Source: Maea johnstoni (Eukaryota > Annelida > Polychaeta > Spionida > Magelonidae). Taken from it: DNA of 64,000 nucleotides. The notes under the pieces are model-generated. The model ran no database searches, was not told where the DNA came from, and worked only from the letters and a program-made list of their open reading frames with translations. The translations under genes and the position numbers were made by a program. Positions 12,984 through 27,900 of this stretch are shown here, piece by piece; position 1 is the first letter of the stretch; each line of letters starts with the position of its first letter. The stretch is from NCBI GenBank assembly GCA_963942565.1, contig OZ012687.1, positions 12,333,079-12,397,078 on the forward strand. Reading direction: 5' to 3'.

Positions 12984-15900
12984 TATTTTTTTTCCCCCTC
13001 AAAAATACTTAATATTTTGAAGAATTATTACCAATTAGTAATGAACATGAAAGCCTTCTAGTAAAATGCAATAAGTTCCTCTTCTCCCCTTTATAATATG
13101 AATCCTGAATCCATAAGCCTACTAATTCAATATGGATAGTTTTCATGAGTAAGATGTGAATAATGCCATAATGGATCTTTTTAAACATACAGATGAATAC
13201 GCTATGTCATTGACTAAATTCTATGACCACAAACAAGGCTGATGATGTTCTATTCTCCCCATGGAGTTGAAAAAGCACACCCAATGAACAGGTCAGCTAT
13301 TGGGACTAACCATAAAAGGTTGTGTAGACAATGTAAATATGTAGTGCAATAAATAACTCAGTATTTCATCTAATTACTTACATTTTATTGTGATTCCCAG
13401 GCTGGAACCTCTCTTAGCAAGTTTGACTGTGAAAACACCACTACTTGGAACAACAGATTCTGAAATACACAATTGCAACAAAATATAAATTTGTCGTCAC
13501 TAAATCATCATTCAAGCTCAGCAGTTAGACCAATGCCTGCTGGATCTGTGTTTGGGAGAATATCGAATGGCAGTTGTTGTTTTTTATGAACTTTGGATAA
13601 CCCATAGTTTGTTTATTTTTTCAAATTATAAAACATATAAAATATTCAAAAAAGACAAATATACAGTATTGTAATTTTACATATATCTCGTCTGCATCTA
13701 TGTACAATATCGAATGGCAGTTGACCTTTAACTTCCTAGTTGCAAAACAAATGAATACAATGGTCACTTGAGATCTGGGACTGTTTATATAAGGACGATA
13801 TCATCAAAATATGTATTAATGGGTATATATCTCCTTTTACATACAATAGGGCTGAAGATCATTTCAAAGTAAACAACATGGAATAGTAATATAGTGAGAG
13901 GAGTTTGCTTAGAAAAACAAGAAAAGAGGCATTTTCCTTTTATCTAGATATGCAAATGGTAAGAACAAGGGTCAGGCATACCTCTTCAAGATTACAAAAC
14001 CATATTGTTTGAAAAATTAAATGATATGATAAGATTTATCTTTGTTTTAATTGTCTCAACTTTGACATATACTTGGTGATCAGTTGATAATACTAGAAGT
14101 ACTTACCTGCTACATCAAATTCGACCTCGAGCGTGACCTTGAGACCGGAGTCCCGCACCATCTGATTGGCCTCCTCCAGTGTCTTCTCCACCAGGTACAC
14201 CCCGTTTATTGCTAGAACGCGATCCCCTTCTTGAATAACGCCCGTTCTGAAAAAAACAATGCAGTTCACTTTTGATGATTACATTCATAGTGTAATGCAA
14301 AGAAATTAAGCCCAATAATATCTGAAGCACCTCAAAATGACCTTGACCTCTATAGCTTACCTCTCAGAGGCACTCGTGGGCTCTATGTGCCCTATATAGG
14401 GTGGTTCAGCTAGGACCTCTGTAGAAAACACCCCACCCTACAGAGTGAACCCAAACCCCTTGTGGTCGGCAACGACCTTGACCTCTATAGCTTACCTCTC
14501 AGAGGCACTCCTGGGCTCTATGTGCCCTATATATGGGGTGGTTCAGCTAGGACCTTTGGAGCGTGTTTCCGTGAGAGAGTTTGTGGTTCTCGACGTCACA
14601 AGCTACGCCACTACCCACAAACAGCTCACCAAAACGACTGTGGTTGTCGCATGCCTAGTTCTCGCCTGTGATTGGACGCCATGTGTCCCCTTTGTAATTC
14701 AAGTTTTACGTGTTTTCTATAGTTACCCAAGTACACTTCATTATCATTACCGTAATTGTTTATATATGTTAAGGCCTACTGAGGACTGAATTATTCAGTG
14801 AATAAAAAAAATAAATGTCCATCTCCCATCGTTCATAGCGCGAACCACAGTCAACCGCTGTCATTCGTCGGTTGTCGATTTTGAACCAGACTACATCACT
14901 CGGCAAGGTCAAGGTGAGAACCAGGCGAGAAATAGCTCGCGAAAACGACTTTGGGAGGAACCAGAGCATGTGACTTTGACTTATACGCTCGCCGAAACTC
15001 GCTCCTGTAGAAAACACCCCACCCTACAGAGTGAACCCAAACCCCTTGTGGTCGGCAACGACCTTGACCTCTATAGCTTACCTCTCAGAGGCACTCCTGG
15101 GCTCTATGTGCCCTATATAGGGTGGTTCAGCTAGGACTTCTGTGGAAAACACCCCGCCCTGCAGAGTGAACCCAAACCCCTTGTGGTCGGCAACCACTGT
15201 TACTTCTGTGCTCTCTTGGTGACAAACCATGTGATTGGGCATCACGGTTGCCGTGGTAGCAGTCGTCGTCGCGGATACAAGAGATGCTGAAAGCAGCAAA
15301 AAATATTACAGGAAGGTGAAAATTAGTGGCAAAATACAAAACCAGTAAAACTCCCCTTTCATAAAGATTTAAGCAGAAATATTCAAGTTGGCTTATCCTG
15401 GTCTTGAGATAATGTCTGTATATTACCTAAAATGTCAGGAAAGACAAGGGAACAGGGAGAGCAGTGTCGGGGCAATCCTTGTAGTAAAATATGAAAATAT
15501 GAGATTAGAGATAAACTACCGGTAAATCTTAGTCAATATACATCTAGCTACTTGCAAGCTTTTCAATATCTTATCTTCTTTGATAGAAAATCTAAACCTG
15601 AGATACATCTTGAATTTCTTACCTTCAGTCATTTTTTAAAAAAATTTCATATATCTTACTAAGAGCATAATTCAAATTAAGCAATAACTACATTCATTAC
15701 ATACTGATGTTAAATTGCAATTTTCCACACCACAATTCAAATTTCATTGCAATCAATATCCAAGAAAATACTACACTTAAATTATTTAAAGTTTCTTTTA
15801 TTTTTCAAATGGCTGATATTCCAAACATATTAGCTATATGCTTCTGTTTGAAAAGTCCAATTTCAATTGATTTAAAAACTACATTTACTCACTAACTACA

Positions 15901-18900
15901 ATTATTCTAGTGTCAGTATATGACACAGGATACTTTGTAGACTAAGGAAGGCTGATTTATGGTTACTTTGCCCTCAATAATGTTCTATACCAGTGGCAGT
16001 CACTACAACTACTGCGCAAAATCTTCAGTCGTCAAACTCCAAACAAATTCTAAATCTAACCATACATCTACGAAAAAAAAATCAACTCCAATAACCTCAA
16101 AATAAACAACTAAGGAACATTTCAACAGAACAAAAGAATCCTAAAAACATATCAAACTCAACAAATATTTGAATGTGATATATAAGGTATATGCAAAAAT
16201 AAAGATGAAATAAAGGTATATGCAAAAATAAAGATGAAATGAAGATAAACCTTAGCATTCTTGGTGCACAGGTAGATAGTTTTGCACAGTTCATCAAAAA
16301 ATATTGTATAAACATAGTGAAATCTGTAATCCAGAACATTATATTATACAGAACACATTTATATGTTGAACTTTTTTTTGTATAATTATGAAGTTACAAT
16401 TTCTTAAGTGTGATGAATATGTTTTCTTATCTTTAACATAAAAGGTTTCACAATAATACTACAGGTTTAAAAGAAAAAGTTGTATTTTAGAAGTAAAAAC
16501 TAGAATTCAGACAAAACATTTTGAAAGAAAAAAATTATATTTGAAGTAAAAATCTAAAATTCGAAAGATTATCTCATTACTTTCAAAATTGACTTTTCCG
16601 TAAACTTGCTGAACTACCTGTGCACAGAAATGCATTGGAGGTTGTTTTTTTCTTAAATCAGAAATGCATGTAGGTAATCAACAGGGTGGTTGGTTGCTGA
16701 AAAGGAAGGATGGAAAGAAGAGCAAACATGCCAGGCAGGTAAAAGTGGCGCATTTCTCATCAGGGCTCGATGCTACCAGTGGTCCTATGGACCTATGCCA
16801 GTAAAAAATTCCCAGAAGGGCTTAGGGCCAGTGAAAAAAGACCTCAACTGGTCCTACAGGGCCAGTAAACATTTGGGGACATTCTTGTTAACAAGTTCCC
16901 CCTAAGGAATGTGCAAAATGTTTTTGAAATAAATGAAGATGAAATAAATAAAAATAAATGTTGTCTGTGGATTTTAGGCAATGTTTTTTTCTTTTTATAT
17001 TAAAGAAAAATTTGTAGGACCAGTAAAGATTTTGCAGGACCAGTAGATCCTTGGTGTTACTGGTCCTATGGGGCCAGTGACAGTTTGAGTTAGCGTTGAG
17101 GCTTGCTCATACATGTTGGCTTTAAAACCATTCTATGAGTTCTACACAATTGATGAATTTCCCGGGGGCAGCACCAAGATTTTAGAGGCCTAAGGTGTTG
17201 CTACTGACTGCTTGCTGTCTCAGGTTCTGTTGGCATAGGCCTTTAAGTGGGTCTTAGACGGATTCTTTACATGGATTCTTTTTACACTGAAGGCAGAACA
17301 TCTAATTGTTTCTTTTTCAGATATCAGGAGTGAATTTGAAACTCCCAACAAAAATGATATTTTTGTAAAAACAACAACTTTGCTTTCTTTTGAATATTAA
17401 TCTCTGACTACTAAGGATCATTTTTAGAATAGTGTGGACTCTGGCTAGAGATCATTCCAAAGGAATATTGCAAAAACATGCAAACTGATGCTACTGTAAC
17501 AGTGGAAGTGTCTCAGCAAAATGTGAGCATGAAGGCCTTTTGATTGGAGTATCCTGAGCGCGCGGCATGCAAGCGAGCGAGCGATAATTGAGCGAGTGTG
17601 CACGTGGCAGCCATGCAATGTACGTAGGAAACAGGTGATTACCGACTGTATTAACCACCTCGGGAGGCAAGCCTGTGAAGAGAATACAACACAAAAGATG
17701 TGATACAGAGCACCGAGACATGCTAGCCACGCCGACGACAGCCGTTGTCATGGTGATGTGAGGCAAAGCCTCAAGATGGTAAGCCAATCACACCAAAGCA
17801 AAGAGCGAGACTTCAAGTGTCAATGAATTTGTAAATGGGATATATCAACTGCAGGGAATAATTAATTCTATTTTAGTACAATATATTAACGCATGCAAAA
17901 GTAACTATTAATGTACTTATCAAAAATGTACAATAAATGTTGAACTCAATTAAGTACTACGTTTTTTTTCCTTTTAATAACTGAAATACTTGGTCATTGA
18001 ATGAAAGAATGACAATAGAGGGTTGAAAAAACAATTTACTTTATGGCAAAAGTAAAGTATACTTCATACAAAAAAATGCATTTCTTATTTTCTACTTCTC
18101 TACAGCCATTAATTAGGTGCTGAGTAAGAGCCTCGGGGTTTCAGGGTGACACAAACCACACAAAACTTCATATTTCAACATTATAAATACTATAATTGTT
18201 TTCTTTTCTGAATTTGCTGAAAAACACAAAACTTGAACACCAAACTCTCTCCTGTTCGATGCTGTACCTGCCCCCAATTCTGTGAACACCCCTAAACCCC
18301 TCTGAAAGTCTGTGATCCCCTTATCTTTTCTATTCCTTTGCAATCATGCCTATGCCCACAATCCCCCTGTTTGAAATCATGTATTCCCCTTAACATCTCC
18401 ATTGAAATCCTCTATTCCCCTTGACATCTCCTTTAACCCTTCTAATGCTGAGGCTACAAAGACTTTTGAAAACCATCTAAATCCTGTCATGTTGGTATTC
18501 ATTGTTTATCTCTTGCTGAGTACTCTCAAATGAGTACCCATCTGCCAGGGTTTTAGTCATTCTTCAGGTTTTTTGCATCAATTAGTATTGGCCAAATTAG
18601 CAACAGCAGCATAAGTGGTTGAAATCCTGTATCCATCAAATCACACCTTTGGCATCAGATATCCCCTCATACTCTCCAGAAAAATCCTGCCTCCCCCTTT
18701 ACCTCACCTTCCACCTCGCCTGTAGAAACCTGTAGTAAACCTCTATCCAGTATTCGACTTACCAACTTGTTGTAATCATTTATTGTGCTTAACCTGATAT
18801 GAGACTCGATACCCAAAAGCAATGTACTGTACTACTTTGTAACCCTGGGGCCCTCAGGCTATACTTGTAAACATGCCAGAGGGCCTCAGGGAAGATCCTT

Positions 18901-18955
18901 ACCCTTGGACTGTGTTACCATCTTTAAATAAAGATTATTATTATCATTATTATTA

Positions 18956-18998
<43 letters not shown>

Positions 18999-21900
18999 TT
19001 ATGGATTTAAGGAGAAGAGTGTGCAATTTCAGTATAGAGGGAGCCACTAAAGCAACATGCACCAACAGCAGTGATGAAGGCTATGAGGAAGCACAAGCTC
19101 AATGAATAGTACACAGATTTAAGAGAATAGCATATTTGTGCAAGTTATACTTGAATTATATGCGTAGCAGTTAAATAAACATGTCGCCCTCTGGCAAATG
19201 GCAATTCAATTGCATTGTAGATTCTTTGAATCTCTACCAAAAACTTTCAAAAACAATAGGATGTAAACATCCTAAATGTTTCATACACGGAGTATCATGA
19301 TAGTCTTCCAAATATATTAAGAGATTCATTTCGGTTAAAATCAAACAAATGTAGTGGATGAAACCTCATTATTTTGTGTATATCGAGGGAAAGTTTCATT
19401 CAAACATTCTTCAATTTAGTTCATGATATAAAAGATTCTTGCATACATCTTTCCAACCACCATTTATCCAATGCTGTGGGTAAAAAATGTTATAAATCTT
19501 ACACTTAAATAAAAGTGAATTCCTTTTTTAAACAAACTTACTTAATGAGGGTTTTCGCTGTCGCACCCAGCCGTTAGCTTTCCTTCCTGAGGTGCGGGTA
19601 CATGCGGTGCCGTACGGCCCGAAGGTTCCCGTGGTAAATGTCTGTGAGCCTGTGGCCTGTGTCGGGTAGCTGTCGTAGTTTCGCGTACTCGCAAATGTGG
19701 CGTAATTTTTCAGATGAGGTACGACACTATTACAAGTTGAGGCTGAAAAATTTGCAAGATCGTTAGTGATGCGAGAGGTTTTGGACATAATGAAATATCA
19801 TAATAGGGTGTTTGGTATCAATGCATTTAATTGGGTAGCCCAACATTGAGTACTTCTCATGCTTACATATTATACACTTGTGTTTGTTTAGTTGGTATAT
19901 TTCAGATTAAGGAAAATAATTTTATCACTAACTCTGTACTCATTGTTCACCTACTTATTGAAATTAATCACTTTTTTGGGGCATCTCATATGCATTATCA
20001 AAGATGTTCAACAAATAATTATTTTTCAAAAATAACTTTTATGTGAGTTATATATATGCCTTATAGCCCAATCACAAACCATACACAACCTCTACATGGT
20101 CTGAATAAGACCGTAAACCAGTCTCAAACGTGAGACAAACTAGAGAGTGTCCAAAGTTTGTCTTCAACGTTTTTTTTGAGATTGTATGGAGGTTGTGCAA
20201 CCAAAAATCAGAGGTCGCAGGTCATGGAGAGATTTGCAGAACGCTTCATAATTCTCTCCCTGACCTTTTGACAACCCCGACTGACTCACGGGGATTGTGC
20301 TGGTCGTGTGTCACTCTTGAGGGTGACTCACAACCAACTCGAGAACACAATTCATTTCAGTATGATCTACTGTTCACAAGAGTAACGCACAACCAACTTG
20401 AGACATTCTTGAGACACTCTGAAGACATTATCAACCCTTTCGATGCTGGTGGACAATTTGGTCAAAAAAATTGTTGCAAAAATGCTAAAAAATGACTGAA
20501 ACCCTGGCATATGGGTACTCGTCTGAGAGTGCTCAGCGAGAACTTTCAAATGAATACCAACATGACAGTGTTTGGAAAGTTTTTAAGGATTTATGCATTC
20601 TTGTATCTTGGACGAAAGTAGCCTCAGCATTGAAAGGGTTAAGTCACTCTCAAGTCAGTTATGCGAGTAACACCTGTTTTTGGTAATTTACCTGTGAAGT
20701 GTTCAGGGCTTTGTGGGCTGGCCTCTATGGCAGCCAGGCCCTGCTGCTGCATCTGGCTGAGAGGGAGAACCTCCAATCGGATCTGTTCTTTATAGCTAGC
20801 CCGGAGCAGCTGCATCGCCTCAGCAACCGTCATGTGCTCCAGCGGGATGTCATCTATAGAAATGATCTGGTCACCATAATGCAAAGCACCACACCTGGAA
20901 AAAATACAAAGAAAAAATGAGTTCAAAAATCAAAATAAGGTAAAACAATCCTTCAAACAGTAGAAAAGTATAATAGAGATAGTAGTGAAGGTAAACACTG
21001 GGAGACCTCCATGTACAACTTCTAGTCAATATTGTACCTATGTATATGGACCTGTGTCTGAAATAAAGTATTGAATTGAATTGAATTAAAACCTCTGAGA
21101 TGTGAGCAACTCAGGACCAAGCCAAACATGCTTATTTTAGGTGTTTACATTTCAGAGGTCTTTTTTACAAAATATTAGCTACAAATAGGACTCAGAAATT
21201 GTGACCACAATAGTTAATAGGAGGTGCTCACATCTCAGAGGTCTTTTCACAATGTAATAGGTACAAATAGGACCGAGATATTGTGACCACAATAGGCAAT
21301 AGGAGGTGTTCACGTTCAGAGGTGGTCAAATTAGATTTCACTGTAAGGATGGTAATTCAAAATTCATTACACGTACACCGTAATCTGTGCATGCCAACTT
21401 GCCATGGCAATTTTAACCCTTATGCTACTGGTGGCTTATTTGGCCAATACAAAACGAAGCAAATATAACCTGAAAAATGACTGAAACCCTGGCACATGGG
21501 TACCGGGTACCTATCTGAGAGTACTCTGCGAGAGCTGATTCCGATGAATACCAACATGACAGGGTTAAGATGATTTTTGAAATACTTTGCGTTGTTGTGT
21601 TTTGGACGAAAATAGCCTTAGCATTGGGAAGGTAAAGTGCCAGTAGATTTAGAAGAAATCATGGCTTTACCAATGTTGCCGGTTGAAATTTTGAAACCTA
21701 CAGCATATAAACACCACTGTTTTTAATATTATTCTTAAAGTTGTCAGACCATGCATGTAATTCAGATGCAACTGGGTCAAGCACCAAATAAGTTAAAACA
21801 GTGAGCTGGTGTAGAAGTGAACAGATATGAAAACCTACAGTTTCAAACAAAGAAATATACATAGATACCTATTACCAGTTTTTGCATGCAGCCTTAGTCT

Positions 21901-24900
21901 GCACATGCGGCTTGGCTGTGTTTCAGAAGATACTGGAGTACACATAGATAAACCTCGCCTTGCAAGTTGGACTTTACACCCTGCCTGCGTATTGTCAACA
22001 ATATATTTTACTGGCCAGACAGCAGCTGACTACCTGTGAACTGTCACTTCTCTGGAAGTCTTGATTGTCTCCATGGCAACAATAACCGCTACCAACTGTT
22101 GCCATGGAGACGCATATTGCCTTAGCAACTTGTTTCTTGAAACTTTTCTTCCCGTGGTTGGAAGAGGTGAAGGTAAAATGTGGAAACTAAGTAGGATCCC
22201 CCGCCAAAGATTGCAGGAATAATTATTCTTAGGGACACCAGCATTTTAAATATTATATACTGGCATCGTAGTTCACACAAGGTCTGATAATTTTTTAAAT
22301 GAATTATCACATTAAGCATAATTTGATTTTTTAGGACAGATTGTTCCACCCAATAGAAACAACTACTCTCAATCAAAGATTTTATTTCTTCTTTTTTTTA
22401 AAAAGGGTTGAACATGCCACCCTTTTTTTAAGGGTGGCTCAGACATGTAAAAAGGAGAGCTTCTTTTGTATATGCAGACGACACGGATAGCATGAATGAT
22501 GATATGAAACTCTTCAAAGTAATCCCTCCCAATAATTGGGTGACAGACAATAAAGAGTAAGAAGTGAAGGTTTTCGGCGGTTGCCCCAGTGTATAGAGGA
22601 ATCGAACCCCTACTCGCACCGGCCTGGGATTGAACTCTGGACCCCATGCCTCCCAGCACTCAGGCCGCCAATCTTGCCACTGTACCATTGAGTCTGATTT
22701 CTTAATACTAGTATTTTGCTTGATATATATGAATATGGCACATTCCTTTTTCAATATTGCTGATCCTCTTTTCAAGCCATTTTATAATACCACTCACCTA
22801 TCAGAGATGCTGGCAGGTTTTATTGTATCGATACAGATAATAGGTCGGCCCCTGTGGACGGAGGTGGCAAGGGAGATTCCAAGACAAGCGCCAGGGGACT
22901 TGTCTATTTCAACCAGTAAAGGACCAGAGGCATTTTGTACAGCATCTGAAACAGGAAAGCAGAAAAATAAAGATAAATAAACCAACACTATAAGAGAAAG
23001 TAATGGGAGCCCTACCTGACTAGTAAAATGCAATATAAAAATAAATCAGGAATTAGAGAAACTTTGAAATATTTGATGGAGAAAAATTGTTAGTACTCTC
23101 TTCATCCATTCTCATATTCATGTTTGTAAGTAAACTTTCATTGGAAAAACATCCCTTATGTAGAGTCATCTCTTTGAAGTGCACTGGGGTGGAAAGGGTT
23201 AAATGTAATAATCCAAGCATGTGTTCTCCATAGTTCAAGCCGTACTGTATTCTCATTAGCTGGTGAGCTTGGTCACTATACAAATGTGTAGCATTGTGAA
23301 GGGATGCATATAGCTCTTTTGCAACTGAAAAACACATTAAGACTATACATACAGGGTATGGAATTTATTACTGGTTCAGGATTTCTATCTAATTGTGTCA
23401 TGACATAATCTATAGAAAGTGAAGTAAAACCCAACAAAGAAACTAAACGATCAAACAATATATTAACCCTTCTGATGCTGAGGTCACTTTGGTCCAATGC
23501 ACAAAAAAGCAAAATATTATGAAAATCATCTAAACCCTGTCATGTTGGTATTCATTGGAAAGCTCTAACTGAGTGCTATCAGATGAGTACCCATTTGCCA
23601 GGGTTCCAGTCATTTCTCAGCTTTTTGTCATCATTTCATGTTGACCAAATGTGCAACCAGCAGCTAAAAGGTTAAGAGGGTGGGTCTCCCCTTGGTACCT
23701 ACCCATGATTGAGACATCATATTCGACCACCAGGATTGTCTCGAGCTCTGATTGGTGGAGGATTCCCATGGCGTCCTCCAGCGCCGCGTTACTCACATTA
23801 ATACCATTTATGGCAATCACACGGTCACCAATCTTCAACGTTCCTTCTCTGAAAAGCCAAGAAAAAACATATATTTCATCAACTTACTTTTTCATCATTT
23901 CATTCAATTTTCTCTAAAGAGCAAAGAAAAAACATTCATTTAATTTATACCTTCATTATTTCATTAAATTTTTGAAAAAAGAGAACCTCATTTTTTTGGA
24001 TGTTCTCCTGTCGTCCCATTACATCTAAGTATTGGTTTTATCTTAAATTTGGACCCAATTTTTAGTTGCTCAATTTTTTTCAATTCTAGTAAGACATAAT
24101 TATGTATTGTGACAGTGTTAATTATTTAGTGCCTGACTAATATTACCCTTGAAAACATTAATAATTGATATTGGCCAGGAATGAATTCCTCACCTAATCA
24201 GCTATTCCAGCTGCCTGGATAGAATGAAATAGGAAAACATTTTGGCCAGGCTGCATTTAATATCTATAGTTCAGGAATTCCTTAAGTTTCTGTAAGGTCA
24301 ATGGCTTTCCTGTATTTCATCCTTAAGGTAAACATAAGGAGAGCTTTAGGATAAAATTAAGGGAAACCATGATCCTTAAGGAAATCTAAAGTGATTTCTA
24401 AATTCAAGATGTTTTTATACAACCAGGTCAAGAACCTGAATGATTTTTGTATAATTAGACATCCCAAAAAATGGCAGTACTGTACTGTATGGCTCCCTTT
24501 GTGTGTCTGCGTTGCTACGTGCCTTACATTAGTGATGTAAGAGGTGAGAGGTCTGGACCAAACAGAATCTGGATGAGGCCAGCCAGAACCGGAACAAATT
24601 TTGATAAATAAACTCTATTTTTGATTAATAGACTCTCCAAAAAATGGCAGCACTGTATTTCAACATATTCAGGTTGTATTTAGTTGTTTTTTTGTTTGTT
24701 TTTGTTAGTGGCTGCGACCACTTTTTATATTAGGGTGCTCTATCCCTGGAGCCTTCATGTTCCGATATTCCATATTGGTTCGTTTTGATTGTTTCTACAA
24801 TAATGATGTATGCCTCCAACTTTTGTAAACTTGCTTTACAGTCAATAAAAAATACATACATACTGTATGAGTCCCCCTTACCTGTCTGCGGCACTATGCG

Positions 24901-27900
24901 CCCTGATGTTAGTGATGGTGAGAGGTCTGGAGCGCACAGGGTCTGGATGAGCCCCGCCTCGAAGAACAAACCCATAACTGTCTCCATCTTTCTCCAGGTG
25001 GATCTCAACCTTCTTCGGCTGAACAGAAAACACACTCTGAGAAGCTGAAAAAATATAAAAAGAAGAATATGTTAAATGAAGTAAATATGGTAAATATAGT
25101 AATTATATTTCTCATTGGTACAAGCCCTTTTCCTAAAACATAATATCTTACACTATAATTCTGTATCTGCTGTGGGGATTACATTCAGCCAAACGTTTCA
25201 CACAGTAACATGTATTTATCAAATGCTTTGTTTGCAAAAAGAGACAGGGTAGGCATGTGACGTCTTTCACCTTCTATCCTCCACCACGGTTTAACATGTT
25301 ACTATTATGAAAACACTTAAACAGATAGAAATTGAGTTTATTTGTAGACTTGGACATTGAATGTCAACATTAATTTACAAGTCTGAAAACAAAGGCATAG
25401 AAGATATGTGATGCTGATGCAAACTGTATAATTTAAAATGTTACAATGTTACAACAATATTTACAATGTTGCAATAACATTTACTATGTTGCTGTAATAG
25501 TTACAAAGCTTCAGTGGCATTTACAAAGTTAAAGTAACATTTACCTATGTATGTGTCCATGACATTTATAATGTACCAGTAGTTTTTTTTATTATGTAAC
25601 AGTATTATTTACAAAGGTACAATGTAATGTTTAAGATGAATAGATCTGCTAAGTGTATCTGCATGTAAGCTTAGACAGGGACAGCACCAACAGGTAAAAA
25701 AGCCTTTCATCCAGATAATTACAACGTAGGGGGACATTCAAGGTAGGGATGTCATTATTTAGAATTTTTTCTCGATTCGATATATTGATATTTTGTTTTC
25801 GATTATGATTATTTCGATAAACTGCTGTCTATGCCATATGGGAAAGTCATGAAGCATTGATCATGGTTTTTCATTATATCATAAGGATACTCCCCCACAT
25901 CTTTACTTTCTATTGCAATGCAACAAAAAGTGAGGCGTGGCAAGGTAGAAAAATGCTTTTTAAAAGCATGTGACCCTCAATTCTGGCAAGATCCATAGCT
26001 GAGTTTCTTCGATAAGTCACCATTTTCATTTTACGATATTTCGATGCATCGATATGTGTATTGACAAGTGAAAGCAAGCTGTATTGTTTAAAGAGAGTTA
26101 TCGATATATCGATATGGGGCATATCAATGACATCCCTAATTCAAGGGTAATACTCCTGTCATTTGGATGACATTTCAAGTCGCATCCAATTATGGGTCAA
26201 GCAGTATGCTTCAATCGTGTGCTTGGTTGAGGCAAATGTGAATTTCTGGTTTCAAGACGCAATCAGTTGGACATTGAACTGCAAGGTTGATAAACCTGCC
26301 TGTCACTCATAAATGTTATGGGGGGAAACCAAGGGAACCATCTCAATGTACAATTTCTAAATTCTCCCTAAAATCTTTTTATGAAATAACAATTGTTATA
26401 TTATAAATTAATTAATTCTTAATTGTTAAACTAAAACAAATTTTCACAGGCATAATTGTTAACTGTTTAACAAAGTTAAATTGACATACATTCCACTTGC
26501 AAGGATCCCTAATATTTAAACTTTAGCATTCAATTCAAAAATAACTTTAATGCACTTAAACATATAAAAGGTTATTTGAAAATTATTGGATTAATTAATT
26601 GAAACATAAGAATTATTAAGGTCTCAAGGAAACAGAAGCAGAGATATGAATATGTCCATGGTCAAAAACATTGCAGGCACAATGTGGTTGGGAATATTCT
26701 AACTTCAAGGAGATCTGTATAACATATTAGGTAAAGCTTAATCAAAATTATCTCAATGGAGAAAGCTATTTGACCAAGATCTGCTTCATGCTAGGAGATG
26801 GACTGGACACAAATATGGGAGAAATCAACAAGGAAAGATTTCCTCCTACATGACACTGCCGAGAGTCGTCCACTGTGAAAGCGCCTTATTTCCGGACGCC
26901 ACCAGCGCAAAAATAGAGAGCCTTTAAACAGGGCAAAAAAATGACACCGCTACAATACGTTTACACTTAGGTTTACATGGGTAAAATAATTAAATTTACA
27001 ATACGAAATATGCCAATAAAATTAATTGATATAACATGATGTTTATGCATATGTTCATATGGAACAAGTATTATGTTTACCATGCAGATGCCTATACAAT
27101 ATGTTCACATTTCTGTTTACATAGAATATATATAATTATGTTTACCATACAGATTCAGCTATAGCCATTATATTTCAAGGTGCCTGGCTGATGCTTATGG
27201 CAACTTAAAAAATACTGAACACTTTGAGAATTCAGTGAAGCACATAAGGAACCTCAGGCTATTGTTTCAATGATGCTACCAGCAATGCATTGCAAAGGAA
27301 CTGAATCAATGCAGTACATACATACATAAAATAGGGCATTGCTTGTTTTACAAGCCTTGAAAGATTGAACGTTTATTGAGTGAAAACATCTACCAGCAAA
27401 ATAAAAATGGATCTGCCTTGGGGCCGCAACCAGCTTGAATCACTTAAAAAGTGACAAGAGATTTCAAGATCAATCATACTAACCTAGTGCATATAAGGTA
27501 AATGCTTGTGACTTACGTGGGTCAGGAAGTTCATATTCCAGTTCCAGAATGACCCTCTCGCCGGCATTTTTCAGGAGATTCACGATTTCCTCATGACGAA
27601 GATTGGCTGTACGAATACCGTTCACAGCTACAATATAATCCCCAACCTCCAACGAGTCACTCCTGAAATGGAATAAAAATAACATATGAGAGATGAAATC
27701 AAGAAATGGCATGCAATATCATAAAATTTATTCCTTTTTAACCTTTACTGAGTCACTCTTGAAATGGAATGAAAATAACATATGAGAGATGGAAAATCAA
27801 AAAATGGCAGGCAATATCATAAAACTGATATAATATACTAATCTCTAACCTTCAATGAGTCACTCCTGAAATGGAATGAAAATAATAGATGAAAGAGTGA

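Noticed and set aside
14445-14789. 114-codon plus-strand ORF
   Set aside because: It overlaps the antisense of the duplicated PDZ4a exon and the inserted element; no independent support.
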